Part shown: piece by piece, positions 35,432 to 43,948 of the stretch
Position numbering within the stretch: the stretch's first letter is position 1
How the letters are laid out: every line of letters starts with the position of its first letter
Assembly: GCA_002482965.1 (NCBI GenBank)
Contig: DLGZ01000048.1
Location: 104,716-168,715, forward strand
Direction: 5' to 3'
DNA length: 64,000 nt
Source: Verrucomicrobiaceae bacterium UBA7681
GTDB taxonomy: Bacteria > Verrucomicrobiota > Verrucomicrobiia > Verrucomicrobiales > Verrucomicrobiaceae
Translations under genes and position numbers: made by a program
Notes under the pieces: generated by a model
What the model was told of the DNA's origin: nothing
Database searches by the model: none
The model's input: the letters and a program-made list of their open reading frames with translations, nothing else

Positions 35432-35805
35432 GGGGATTTCTTACAATGTGTGTGGGCAAAGACCAAATCAAACTGGCTGGTCACTCCATTTGCGGGGAAG
35501 CCAGACCATCTGACATCTTCCTTACAACTCATTTACGAGCATCTGACGCATCAATTTCGATCTGTGGGAGACTACCATCAGACAACGACCGAAAGCGGTT
35601 CAGTCAAAAAATTTCAAATAGTGGTTCCTTCTGGCTGTTGGACTCTATCAAGCGACGGGGCGGATCGTGTGATCCGCCCCGTTTGCTTTTCCAGCAGGGG
35701 GGTGAGGCCTCCAGCCTCAATCATCACGGTAGTTTTCTGATACTGAAATGCTTGATTTCCCTGCCCATGTCCCGAAGGTGCGATATTCGCCGCCAACCTT
35801 AGACG
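35432..35805. other. 374-bp intergenic region with an orphan plus-strand terminator
   Basis: No convincing gene. It separates two divergently transcribed genes and should hold both promoters. A strong plus-strand terminator (35655-35690) sits inside it, so a short plus-strand transcript starting after about 35440 and ending near 35690 is possible. I do not recognise 6S RNA, tmRNA, RNase P or a riboswitch in the sequence. Open frames of about 96 and 118 codons on the plus strand show no homology pattern. Confidence 0.5.
35655..35690 (+). terminator. Rho-independent terminator in a divergent intergenic region
   Basis: ACGGGGCGGATC (35655-35666) is a perfect 12-base complement of GATCCGCCCCGT (35671-35682), with a GTGT loop, followed by TTGCTTTT. 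No plus-strand gene ends just upstream, so it may terminate a small RNA or leader. Confidence 0.75.
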
Positions 35806-36528
35806 ATGAAATTTGCCATTTTCGGAGACATCCACGCCAATCTTGAAGCCCTTCAGACCGTTCTGTGGGACGCTCAGGAGCAGGGTTGTTCCAATTACGT
35901 CTGCCTCGGCGACATCGTCGGCTATGCGGCCAATCCGGTGGAATGCCTTCAGGCGGTGCGGGACATGGGATGTCCCGTCGTCCGCGGCAATCACGATGAA
36001 GGAGCAGCCAGTGAGAGCTCCCTCGAAGAATTGAATCCCCTGGCCCAGAACGCCCTGCTTTGGACCCGCGAACAGCTCAGCGAGGAGCAGCGTCAGTGGC
36101 TGAGGGATCTGAAACTGGTACGTCAGGTGCGCGACTTCACCATCGTGCACGCCACACTCGATTCTCCCGGCAACTGGGGTTACGTGACCAACCGCTTTGA
36201 TGCGATGGCCAGCTTCAGCTACCAGTTCACCCAGGTCTGTTTCTACGGCCACACGCATGTGCCGCGTATTTTTGAAAAAGACGACGCCGTGCGTGCCGCC
36301 CGCGGCACCGAAGTCACTCTGCAGCGTGGTGTGAAGTACTTCGTCAATGTCGGCAGTGTCGGACAGCCTCGCGACGGCGACTGGCGGGCCGCCTACGCCA
36401 TTTACGACGCGCAGGAGCAGACGATTTCGATCCGTCGGCTGGAATACGACATCGAAACCGCGCAGGGTAAAATCCGCGCCGCCGGTCTGCCCTCTCTGCT
36501 GGCTGACCGCCTTGCCTTGGGTAAATGA
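35806..36528 (+). CDS. YfcE/MJ0936-like metallophosphoesterase
   Basis: 240 residues with the calcineurin-like metal-binding set: GDIHANLEAL, GDIVGYAANP, GNHDEG, and HATLDSPG with the terminal YGHTHVP. Such proteins hydrolyse phosphodiesters or phosphomonoesters with two metals; the physiological substrate is unknown. The ATG at 35806 follows a 115-bp gap after an orphan terminator. Its stop overlaps the start of the glycosyltransferase gene (ATGA), so the two are translationally coupled. Confidence 0.92.
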   Translation: MKFAIFGDIHANLEALQTVLWDAQEQGCSNYVCLGDIVGYAANPVECLQAVRDMGCPVVRGNHDEGAASESSLEELNPLAQNALLWTREQLSEEQRQWLRDLKLVRQVRDFTIVHATLDSPGNWGYVTNRFDAMASFSYQFTQVCFYGHTHVPRIFEKDDAVRAARGTEVTLQRGVKYFVNVGSVGQPRDGDWRAAYAIYDAQEQTISIRRLEYDIETAQGKIRAAGLPSLLADRLALGK

Positions 36529-37544
36529 GCGCAGCCACGCGCCAGCTTCCCAGCCTGCGCGATTTCCGCTCCGCGCTCATTGTCAAACCCAGTTCGTTGG
36601 GCGACATCGTCCACACGCTGCCTGCCGTGAAAGCGCTGCGCAACGCACATCCGCAGCTGAAAATCCGCTGGCTCGCCAACACCGAATGGACACCGATCCT
36701 GCAGGGCAGCCCGCTGATCGACGAGGTCATCCCCTTCCCTCGCAAAACCTTTCGTGGTCTCGCCGGCCTGCTGCGGTTCTGGAACTGGCGACGCACCTGG
36801 ATGTCTCTGCCACGCGAGGAACCCGAGATCGTGCTCGATTTTCAGGGCCTGCTGCGCAGCGGAGTCGTCAGCAGCTGGCGTGGATCGCAAACCGTCATCG
36901 GCCTCTCCGATGCCCGTGAAGGCTCCCGCCTCTTTTACAATCACACGGTGCCCGTGAATGCCGGAGCCCATGCCGTGGATCGCTATCTCGAAATGCCACG
37001 CGCCTTGGGCATTCGCATTGAACCGGACGACAACTCGTTTGAACTCACACCCGGCGCAGCGCCCACCGGCTGGCCGGATTCGCTGCGGAGATTCATCGCC
37101 GTGCATCCCTGGTCACGTGGCGAGGGCAAGTCCCTCTCCAATTCTGCCTTGCAGGCGCTGTGCGATGCACTGGCCCCACACCCGGTCGTCCTCGTCGGTA
37201 TGACGGCTGACCCAACCCGTCCCACGGGCAGACATATTCATGACTGGAGCCAGCGCACAACCCTGCCCGAGCTGATCTGGATCATGCGTCAGGCGATGTT
37301 CTGCATCAGTGTGGACAGCGGTCCCATGCACATTGCTGCGGCGGTCAATCCGCAGACACTCGGCATCCACACCTGGAGCGATCCGCGCAAAGTCGGCCCG
37401 TATCCGTCCGGTGTTCACGTCTGGAAGGACGGACGCATCGCGACACGGAGCGAATTCAGCGCCGAGGAATGCCAGAGCGATGCCAGCGTGGTCGATCAAG
37501 ACGCACGTGGCATCGGCAACTGGGTGTGCCAAAAACTGGCCTGA
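36525..37544 (+). CDS. Glycosyltransferase family 9 (heptosyltransferase-like)
   Basis: 339 residues. The start has the ALIVKPSSLGDIVHTLPAVKAL motif of LPS heptosyltransferases (GT9), with the D of SLGDIVH as the catalytic residue. The middle has DFQGLLRSG, and the C-terminal nucleotide-sugar domain has HPWSRGEGKSLS and SVDSGPMHIAAAV. It should transfer ADP-heptose to the LPS inner core, closest to WaaC/heptosyltransferase I. Overlaps the phosphoesterase by 4 bases. Convergent with a small metal-binding protein gene, 11 bp between stops. Confidence 0.9.
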   Translation: MSAATRQLPSLRDFRSALIVKPSSLGDIVHTLPAVKALRNAHPQLKIRWLANTEWTPILQGSPLIDEVIPFPRKTFRGLAGLLRFWNWRRTWMSLPREEPEIVLDFQGLLRSGVVSSWRGSQTVIGLSDAREGSRLFYNHTVPVNAGAHAVDRYLEMPRALGIRIEPDDNSFELTPGAAPTGWPDSLRRFIAVHPWSRGEGKSLSNSALQALCDALAPHPVVLVGMTADPTRPTGRHIHDWSQRTTLPELIWIMRQAMFCISVDSGPMHIAAAVNPQTLGIHTWSDPRKVGPYPSGVHVWKDGRIATRSEFSAEECQSDASVVDQDARGIGNWVCQKLA

Positions 37545-37555
37545 GCTGCGTCCCG

Positions 37556-37822
37556 TTACTTCTTCGCGGCGGCATCCTTGACCATCTTCACGTACTTGGC
37601 GGGCTCTGCATTGAAGTCCTTGATGCAGGATTTGCAGCAGAGATACACATCCGTGCCTTCGTGAGTGATTTTGACCGGCTTGCCCATCTCTCCACCAAAA
37701 GCTTCACCGGAGACGGCGCAGGTTTTGAGCGGGTAAGTGGCAGGAATGCCTTCAGGGGCCTTGAGGTCAGCGGCATGAAGAAGGCAGGCGGAGAAGAGGA
37801 GCAGACCGAGGATGAGTTTCAT
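37556..37822 (-). CDS. Small exported YHS/TRASH-like metal-binding protein
   Basis: 88 residues. Signal peptide (MKLILGLLLFSACLLHAAD), then a short domain with TCAVSGEAFGG and VYLCCKSCIKDFNAEPAKYV. The Cys-x-V-S-G and C-C-K-S-C-x-x-x-F patterns are those of the YHS/TRASH-like zinc- or copper-binding fold, widespread as small exported proteins in this phylum. A periplasmic metal-binding or chaperone role is inferred. The gene lies between two convergent or divergent genes and appears monocistronic. Confidence 0.78.
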   Translation of the reverse strand: MKLILGLLLFSACLLHAADLKAPEGIPATYPLKTCAVSGEAFGGEMGKPVKITHEGTDVYLCCKSCIKDFNAEPAKYVKMVKDAAAKK

Positions 37823-37982
37823 GATGGCAGGGTGTGGGATGATTTAACGAAGAAGCCGGCCCAGATATTTAGACTGATTGGCCTCAAACTTTTTAACGTA
37901 AGGCTTGTAGAAGAATTAATCTATCGGAGGCCCCTCTTGGTCTTCCGCGGGTGTCTGGGTACTGTCACCAGAATGCCGTGAG

Positions 37983-39542
37983 CTACTGGCCCATCCGCAA
38001 CGGGCCTCCGCTCCGCACCTCCGTGAGCTTGCCATCGCGAATCGTGACGGCACCATTCACAATCACATGAGCGAATCCCTCTGCATAATGATGAGGATCG
38101 CTGAAGGTCGAGGGGGCCGTGACCTTGTCAGGATCAAAGACTACGATGTCGGCATGCGCTCCCGCTTTGATCATCCCACGATCTTTGAGATGAAAGGTCT
38201 GCGCGGGCAGTGAAGTCATGCGACGCACAGCTTCCGGCAAAGTGAGCAGCTTCAGTTCGCGCACGTAACGTCCCAAAACCCGTGCATTGTTACCATAGCT
38301 GCGCGGATGCGGCACATCCTCACCCAGACGGCGCGGCCCTCCATCACTGGCAAACATAGTCAGTGGGTGCTTCAGGAAGGCCTGCAAATCGTCCTCATTC
38401 ATCCCGTGAAAAATAGCACTGGCTCCGCCTTGGGCTTCGATCTCAAGGATGACTTCGATTTGATCTTCCAGCGTGTCTGCTCCACGCCGCATCTTAGCCG
38501 CCTCAGGAATGGTCTTGCCATTGAGTGAGGGGTCAGCCTTACAGCGGGCGATCACCGCGTAGCTGTAGTCCTTGCGACCCTGACGCGCACGCATTTCGGC
38601 CATGCTGGCGATGATCCCTGCTTTCTTCTGCGGATCAGAGATTCGTGCAACGAAGTCCTCATGCTCACCTTCGAGGGCACTGTCTGGCAAGGTCTGGCGC
38701 AGACCGGTGCTGGAGGCGGTGTAGGTGTACTGGTCATGCGTGATCTTCAAACCCTCGGCTCGTGCTTTGTCGAGCACTGCGAGAACTTCGTCAGCCCTGC
38801 CCCATGCAGTGGGGCCGGAAAGTTTGATGTGTGAGACTTCGGCGCGAACCCTGGCCTCCCGGGCAATGCGGATGAGTTCGTCGAGAGCTTGAAAAATACG
38901 CACCGTTTCATAGCGCATGTGGCTGACGTAGATGCCGTCATGGGCTGCGGCAACCTGCGCCAGCGCGATGAGCTCATCGGTCTTGGCAAACGAGCCTGGC
39001 ACATAGATCAACCCCGTGCTCAGTCCGACCGCGCCATCCTTCATCGCCTGATCGACCAGCCTTTTCATCGTGGCGAGCTGTTCGGCATTCGGCGCGCGAA
39101 TGAAGCTGCCACCCATGCCCTGCTCACGCACGGAACCATGGCCAATCAGCGTGGCCACATTGAGTGCGACTTTGGATTCCTCGATCTCCTGAAAAAACTT
39201 CGCCACATCGGTACGCGAATGACCGCAGTTGCCGGTGATGATGGTCGTCACCCCCATGCGCAGAAAATTCTCCGCTGCCGGGATGAGGCAGATGTCTTCC
39301 GAGTGGGTGTGTACATCAATGAAGCCCGGCGCGGCCACCTTGCCGCCGGCATCAATGGCCACATCGGCCGAGCCTTCGACCTGACCGACCGCCACGATGC
39401 GCCCATCTTTCACCGCAATGCTGCCGTGGGCGAGCGGGCCGCCGCTGCCATCCGCGATCTGCGCATTCGTGATGAGCAGATCAAAATCCGCCGCAAAGGC
39501 GGAACCCGTGAGCAGAAAGGCGAAAAGGAGGCCGGGATTCAT
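37983..39542 (-). CDS. Exported N-acyl-D-amino-acid deacylase
   Basis: 519 residues from the ATG at 39542, which gives a signal peptide (MNPGLLFAFLLTGSAFAAD). Amidohydrolase motifs follow: VDVHTHSE-type metal-binding (in the order FIDVHTHSED), TIITGNCGHSR, GLSTGLIYVPGS, SHMRYET, RAEVSHIKLSGP, and FASDGGPRR near the C-terminus. D-aminoacylases hydrolyse N-acyl-D-amino acids. The frame stays open 1 kb upstream, but that part is antisense to the D-Ala-D-Ala ligase and is not real. The divergent ligase gene starts 87 bp away, and both relate to D-amino acids. Confidence 0.9.
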   Translation of the reverse strand: MNPGLLFAFLLTGSAFAADFDLLITNAQIADGSGGPLAHGSIAVKDGRIVAVGQVEGSADVAIDAGGKVAAPGFIDVHTHSEDICLIPAAENFLRMGVTTIITGNCGHSRTDVAKFFQEIEESKVALNVATLIGHGSVREQGMGGSFIRAPNAEQLATMKRLVDQAMKDGAVGLSTGLIYVPGSFAKTDELIALAQVAAAHDGIYVSHMRYETVRIFQALDELIRIAREARVRAEVSHIKLSGPTAWGRADEVLAVLDKARAEGLKITHDQYTYTASSTGLRQTLPDSALEGEHEDFVARISDPQKKAGIIASMAEMRARQGRKDYSYAVIARCKADPSLNGKTIPEAAKMRRGADTLEDQIEVILEIEAQGGASAIFHGMNEDDLQAFLKHPLTMFASDGGPRRLGEDVPHPRSYGNNARVLGRYVRELKLLTLPEAVRRMTSLPAQTFHLKDRGMIKAGAHADIVVFDPDKVTAPSTFSDPHHYAEGFAHVIVNGAVTIRDGKLTEVRSGGPLRMGQ

Positions 39543-39629
39543 GGTGACAGGGAAAGACGTCGCGGATGGCACGGACATTGCCAGGATTCCTTTTGCCAAT
39601 CCGGCCTCCGCATTCCATATCTGCACACC

Positions 39630-40553
39630 ATGCTCGACCTCACGAACAAGAAAATCGCCCTTCTGATGGGTGGCCCCGGTTCCGAACGCAAAGTTTCGCT
39701 CAAAACTGCCGAAAGCGTCGCTGAGGCGCTGCGCAGCAAGGGTGCCATTGTCATCGAAGTCGATGTCACCGGCCCGGACTTCGAAGTTCCAGAAGATGTG
39801 TTCATCGCCATGAACCTGATTCACGGCACCTTTGGCGAGGACGGTCAGATTCAGGCCATACTGGAAAAACGCGGCATCCCCTACACGGGTGCGGGCGTGG
39901 TCAGCAGCCGCATTGCGTTCGACAAGCTGCTGAGCAAGGAACGCTTCATCGCCGCCGGTGTGCCGACGCCGCTTTCGCAGACCTATCCGCTTGATGGCAG
40001 CCAGCCACTGGCGATCTCTCTGCCCCTCGTCGTCAAACCACCGCGCGAAGGTTCCAGCGTCGGGGTGCACATCTGCCATGAGCAGGCTGAGCTGGATGCC
40101 GCCATTGAAGACGCGAAAAAGTTTGGCAATGACACCCTGGTCGAAGACTACGTGTCCGGCAAAGAACTGACAGTCGGCATTCTCGGCGATCAGGTCCTGC
40201 CGATCATTCACATCGAGCCAGTCGAAGGCTTCTACGATATCAACAACAAGTACCCGTGGATGGGCGGCACCGGCAAAACGAATTACAACTGCCCCGCCGA
40301 CCTCAGCCCCGAGGTGACACAGGCCGTGCAGGAGGCCGCGCTGAAAGCCTTCCGCTCCTGCGGCACCGAAGTCTATGGCCGTGTCGATGTCATGCTGCGT
40401 GACAGCGATCAGGCTCCCTTTGTGCTCGAAGTGAACACCATCCCCGGCATGACCAGCAGCAGCCTGCTGCCCAAGGCCGCGAAGGCCATCGGCATCGAGT
40501 TCCCAGATCTGTGCGCCAAGATCATCCAGTTGTCGATTGCAGCCAGACCCTGA
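39630..40553 (+). CDS. ddl: D-alanine--D-alanine ligase
   Basis: 307 residues of the ATP-grasp Ddl family. Visible are IALLMGGPGSERKVSLKTAESV at the N-terminus, NLIHGTFGEDG, YTGAGVVSSRIAFDKLLSK, VVKPPREGSSVGV, KELTVGILGD, and FVLEVNTIPGMTSSSLLP with metal ligands E and N. It makes the D-Ala-D-Ala dipeptide for peptidoglycan. The start ATG at 39630 gives MLDLTNKKIALL; the frame is open far upstream but that part is antisense to the deacylase. Convergent with the EamA-type transporter gene, with only 5 bp between stops. Confidence 0.95.
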   Translation: MLDLTNKKIALLMGGPGSERKVSLKTAESVAEALRSKGAIVIEVDVTGPDFEVPEDVFIAMNLIHGTFGEDGQIQAILEKRGIPYTGAGVVSSRIAFDKLLSKERFIAAGVPTPLSQTYPLDGSQPLAISLPLVVKPPREGSSVGVHICHEQAELDAAIEDAKKFGNDTLVEDYVSGKELTVGILGDQVLPIIHIEPVEGFYDINNKYPWMGGTGKTNYNCPADLSPEVTQAVQEAALKAFRSCGTEVYGRVDVMLRDSDQAPFVLEVNTIPGMTSSSLLPKAAKAIGIEFPDLCAKIIQLSIAARP

Positions 40554-40558
40554 GATCC

Positions 40559-41449
40559 TCAGACCTTGGCAGGTTTCCGCAGCCACAGATCACTGCAAAA
40601 CAGCAGCACACCGAGCCAGATCAAGCCAAACGACGCCAAGGATGCGGCATTGATCGGCTCGTGATACACAAAGGCTCCCACCAAAAACTGGCCGGTGGGT
40701 GCGAGGAATTGCAGTACACCGAGCAAGGCGAACGGCAGTTGCCGTGCACCATGCGCGAAGCCCAGCAGCGGTATCGTCGTGATGATGCCAAGACCAACAA
40801 TGAGCAGCAGATCTTGCACCGAGGCCGTCCCCCAGATGGGCAGACCGCTCTGCTGTGCCCAGATCAAATAGATGACCGCCACCGGGATGCCGACCACGGT
40901 TTCCACCGCGAGTCCCGGCAGTGATCCCAGCGGCGAACGCCGCCGCGCGAGACCATAGAGCGCAAAGGTCCCGGCCAGCATCAAGCCGATCCACGGAAAT
41001 CTCCCCAGCAGCAGCAACTGCGTCAACACACCAAACGCAGCGGCGGCGACGCTGAGCTTTTGCAGCCGCGACAAGCGCTCGCCAAACAGCCGGCTGCCGA
41101 TGAGGACATTCAGCAGCGGATTGATGAAGTAGCCGAGGCTGCAATCAAGAATTCGTCCATGCTGTGCCGCCCAGACGAAGACGCCCCAGTTGATCGCGAG
41201 CAAAAATGCGGACCACGTATGCGCCTTGAGCAAGCGCGTGTCCCGCATGGAGCGCATAAAACCCGGCCACTCGCAGCGAAGCATCAGCAGAGGCAGCACG
41301 GTGGCCAGCGTCCACACGACACGCTGAGACAGCGCCACACCGCTGCCGAGATGACCTATCTGTTTCCAATACACCGGCAGCACGCCCCACAGGCCAAAGG
41401 CGATCACCGCACTCAGTACGGCATTGGCAGGTGGTTTTTCAGGATTCAT
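40559..41449 (-). CDS. rarD: RarD-type EamA transporter
   Basis: About 296 residues from the ATG at 41449. Ten hydrophobic segments are expected of a DMT-family transporter, and the RarD-specific start is clear: LSAVIAFGLWGVLPVYWKQI, then ALSQRVVWTLATV, NWGVFVWAAQHGRILDCSLGYFINPLL, and LLLIVGLGIITTIPLLGF. RarD proteins (originally linked to chloramphenicol sensitivity) are membrane exporters or importers of uncertain substrate. The ATG lies 11 bases inside the end of the MFS gene, so both are likely on one transcript. Confidence 0.9.
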   Translation of the reverse strand: MNPEKPPANAVLSAVIAFGLWGVLPVYWKQIGHLGSGVALSQRVVWTLATVLPLLMLRCEWPGFMRSMRDTRLLKAHTWSAFLLAINWGVFVWAAQHGRILDCSLGYFINPLLNVLIGSRLFGERLSRLQKLSVAAAAFGVLTQLLLLGRFPWIGLMLAGTFALYGLARRRSPLGSLPGLAVETVVGIPVAVIYLIWAQQSGLPIWGTASVQDLLLIVGLGIITTIPLLGFAHGARQLPFALLGVLQFLAPTGQFLVGAFVYHEPINAASLASFGLIWLGVLLFCSDLWLRKPAKV

Positions 41450-42611
41450 GCTGTTGGGCTTTGCGAGTGTAGAGAATAAGCAGCGCCGCCACAATGCCGA
41501 GCACGGCATTCAGTACCCACAGCACCGTGGGATGATGATCATAGAGCGACATGCCTAGCGCGGAACTAGCAGTGTTGCCTGTGCACCATGCGAAGCCGAG
41601 AAAGCCCACGTAACGCCCGCGCATGTCTTCAGGAGAGAGACTCGCCGAGTACGCCTGCTGCCGTGAAAACGCCGACATTTCGCCCACAGTGAACACCACC
41701 ATCATCAGCACAAACGCCGTGAGCGATCCGCTTATCAGGAACGCAAGGAAACTGGCCCCCATCAGGATGTAGCCTAGCGCGAGCACCTGCTTGACCGGCC
41801 ACTGGCGAAGTCCCACCGCCAGTGGCACTTCAAACAAGCAGATCATTACGCCATTCAAAGCGAGCACGAGACCGCACCAGTGCAGCGGCAGCCCATTGCG
41901 CTCAAAGTGCAATGGAAAGGTGGTGTTCGTCTGCCGGAAGATCCATGCCGTGCAGATGCAGGCGCAGAACAAGGCCAGGAAAGCGTGATTGGCACGGATC
42001 GACTGCCACGCATGCCCCCAGCCGGCATGCTCGCGCGCTGTACGTCTGCCTCGCGGCAAAAACAGCCACGCGATGATGCCAAAGAACGCCGACGTGACCG
42101 CATCAACCACGAAGAGCCAAAAGAACGAATATTCTGCCAGGAAACCGGCAGCCGCAGGCCCGAGAGACCAGGCGAGATTGATCGCAAACCGCTGCACCGC
42201 ATAGGCGATCACGCGGTGCTCCGGCGGAACGATGTCCTGCACCAGCGCCGCGCTGGCGGGACTCCCCGCCTCATTGATGGCACCGGTGATGAAGGCCAGG
42301 GCAGCCAGCGCCCGCCAGTCTACCGCCTGCGACATCGCAATCATGCAGACTGCGCCCGCGAGCGCTGAAATGGCCATGGTGACGTTTCGGCCCAGCCGGT
42401 CGGCCATCCAACCTCCGATCCCGGCAGCTATGAAGCCCCCCAGCGAATACGCAGCCACGGCATAACCCGCCTGCGTGGCCGTGTTGCCGTTCCGGGTGAT
42501 GAACAGCGCAAGAAACGGCACTACGAAAACGCCGAACCGGTTGACGAAGGTCGCGCCTACGAGAACCCAGAAAGGTCTGGGCAGCAGCTGCAGTTGAGAA
42601 AACAGAGACAT
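41439..42611 (-). CDS. Major facilitator superfamily transporter
   Basis: 390 residues with about 12 hydrophobic segments and the MFS motif between helices 2 and 3 (GGWMADRLGRNVTM). Similar to multidrug/YfcJ- or YdeE-like efflux members. No substrate can be assigned. It overlaps the RarD-type gene by 11 bases and is separated by 112 bp, including a terminator for the upstream gene, from GAPDH, so this pair has its own promoter in 42612-42658. Start is the ATG giving MSLFSQLQLLPRPFW. Confidence 0.88.
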   Translation of the reverse strand: MSLFSQLQLLPRPFWVLVGATFVNRFGVFVVPFLALFITRNGNTATQAGYAVAAYSLGGFIAAGIGGWMADRLGRNVTMAISALAGAVCMIAMSQAVDWRALAALAFITGAINEAGSPASAALVQDIVPPEHRVIAYAVQRFAINLAWSLGPAAAGFLAEYSFFWLFVVDAVTSAFFGIIAWLFLPRGRRTAREHAGWGHAWQSIRANHAFLALFCACICTAWIFRQTNTTFPLHFERNGLPLHWCGLVLALNGVMICLFEVPLAVGLRQWPVKQVLALGYILMGASFLAFLISGSLTAFVLMMVVFTVGEMSAFSRQQAYSASLSPEDMRGRYVGFLGFAWCTGNTASSALGMSLYDHHPTVLWVLNAVLGIVAALLILYTRKAQQHES

Positions 42612-42658
42612 GGTTGGAAAGAGAGAGACATGGAAAGTTGGGGGATGAGCAAGTACGC

Positions 42659-42689
42659 AAAACGGGCCGGCTCAGGTGAGCCGGCCCGT
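42659..42689 (-). terminator. Rho-independent terminator of the GAPDH gene
   Basis: ACGGGCCGGCTCA (42662-42674) is exactly complementary to TGAGCCGGCCCGT (42677-42689). On the minus strand it is followed by a T-run (A-run 42659-42662). It lies 33 bp past the GAPDH stop. Confidence 0.9.
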
Positions 42690-42722
42690 CGAAGGCTTTG
42701 AAGGTTGCTGTGTTCGTTTAGA

Positions 42723-43772
42723 TTACAGGCCTTTGCTCACAATGTATTTCACGAGATCGACGACTCGGTTGGAGTAACCCCACTCGTTGTCGTACCAGCT
42801 CACCAGCTTGAAGAACTTGCTGTTCAGTTCGAGGCCGGAACCGGCGTCAAAGATGGAGCTGTGCTGGTCGTGCATGAAGTCGGTGCTCACCACTTCGTCG
42901 GAGGTCCAGTTCAGGATGCCCTTGAGGTAGGTTTCGCTGGCCTTCTTCATGGCGTCGGAGATTTCCTTGTAGCTGGTTTCCTTCTCCGTCTTCACGGTGA
43001 GATCGACCACAGAAACCGTCGGCGTTGGCACGCGGAAGGACATCCCGGTGAGCTTGCCCTTCACTTCTGGAATGGCGAGACCCACGGCCTTGGCGGCACC
43101 GGTGCCGGAAGGAATGATGTTGATGGCGGCGCTGCGGCCACCTTTCCAATCCTTGGCGCTCGGGCCGTCCACAGTCTTCTGCGTCGCGGTGTAGCTGTGG
43201 ATGGTGGTCATGAGGCCTTCAGCGACGCCGAATCCTTCTTTGAGAAGAACGTGAACGACAGGAGCCAGACAGTTCGTCGTGCAGCTTGCGTTGGAAACGA
43301 CGTGATGATTGGCGGGATCATACTTCTCATGGTTCACGCCCATGACGATGGTGATGTCTTCATCCTTGCCAGGAGCAGAGATGATGACCTTCTTCGCACC
43401 TGCGTCGATGTGGCCCTGAGCCTTGCTGCGCTCGGTGAAGAGACCGGTGGACTCGATGACGATGTCCACGCCAAGCTCTTTCCAAGGAAGTGCGGAAGGA
43501 CCTGCGCGCACTGCGAGGCATTTGATCTCATGGCCATCGACCACCAGAATGTCGTCTGCAGCCAGATCAGGGCTGGATTTCTTGGAGGAAACGTTCTCAC
43601 GGGCCTTGCCCTGAGTGGAGTCGTACTTGACGAGGTAGGCCAGATTGTCAGCAGGCACGAGGTCGTTCACTGCGACGACTTCAATTTCCTTGCCCAGAAG
43701 ACCCTGGTCACAGATTGCACGAAACACGAGGCGACCGATGCGCCCGAAACCATTGATGCCGATTTTGACCAT
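42723..43772 (-). CDS. gap: Glyceraldehyde-3-phosphate dehydrogenase, type I
   Basis: 349 residues. NAD-binding IGINGFGRIGRLVFRA, catalytic Cys in SNASCTTNCLAP, His in HSYTATQKTVDGPS, and the C-terminal SWYDNEWGYSNRVVDL are all present. It converts glyceraldehyde-3-phosphate to 1,3-bisphosphoglycerate in glycolysis. It is slightly longer than the usual 330-335 residues, mainly in the N-terminal domain around residues 60-75 (RENVSSKKSSPDLAADD). Monocistronic with a strong terminator. Divergent from the BlaI-like regulator gene across 176 bp. Confidence 0.96.
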   Translation of the reverse strand: MVKIGINGFGRIGRLVFRAICDQGLLGKEIEVVAVNDLVPADNLAYLVKYDSTQGKARENVSSKKSSPDLAADDILVVDGHEIKCLAVRAGPSALPWKELGVDIVIESTGLFTERSKAQGHIDAGAKKVIISAPGKDEDITIVMGVNHEKYDPANHHVVSNASCTTNCLAPVVHVLLKEGFGVAEGLMTTIHSYTATQKTVDGPSAKDWKGGRSAAINIIPSGTGAAKAVGLAIPEVKGKLTGMSFRVPTPTVSVVDLTVKTEKETSYKEISDAMKKASETYLKGILNWTSDEVVSTDFMHDQHSSIFDAGSGLELNSKFFKLVSWYDNEWGYSNRVVDLVKYIVSKGL

Positions 43773-43886
43773 GTTATTTGAGGTAGTTTGAATTTTTGAG
43801 GGGATCAGGATTACCGCCGGGGGGAGGGGGTGTCAACCACCGAGGCAGCAGGAATCGAGCCTTGATTAGGATACGAATCCCACAGT

Positions 43887-43925
43887 CACTACGTTTGTAG
43901 TTGCCATTTCACGACACATGTAGTG
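43887..43925. promoter_or_regulatory. Candidate BlaI-type operator
   Basis: CACTAC at 43887-43892 is inverted as GTAGTG at 43920-43925, and CTAC-GTTT-GTAG at 43889-43900 is a dyad by itself. TACA/TGTA-type dyads near the regulator gene are typical of BlaI/MecI operators. It sits 24 bp before the BlaI-like start, within the region shared with gap. Confidence 0.5.
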
Positions 43926-43948
43926 AAATACATTTAATTCCATTAAAT

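Noticed and set aside
38889..39629. A 247-codon upstream extension of the Ddl frame.
   Set aside because: It is antisense to the deacylase and lacks Ddl homology; the Ddl N-terminal motif begins at 39630.
39543..40586. A 1-kb upstream extension of the deacylase frame on the minus strand.
   Set aside because: It lies antisense to the D-Ala-D-Ala ligase and has no motif; the signal peptide starts at 39542.
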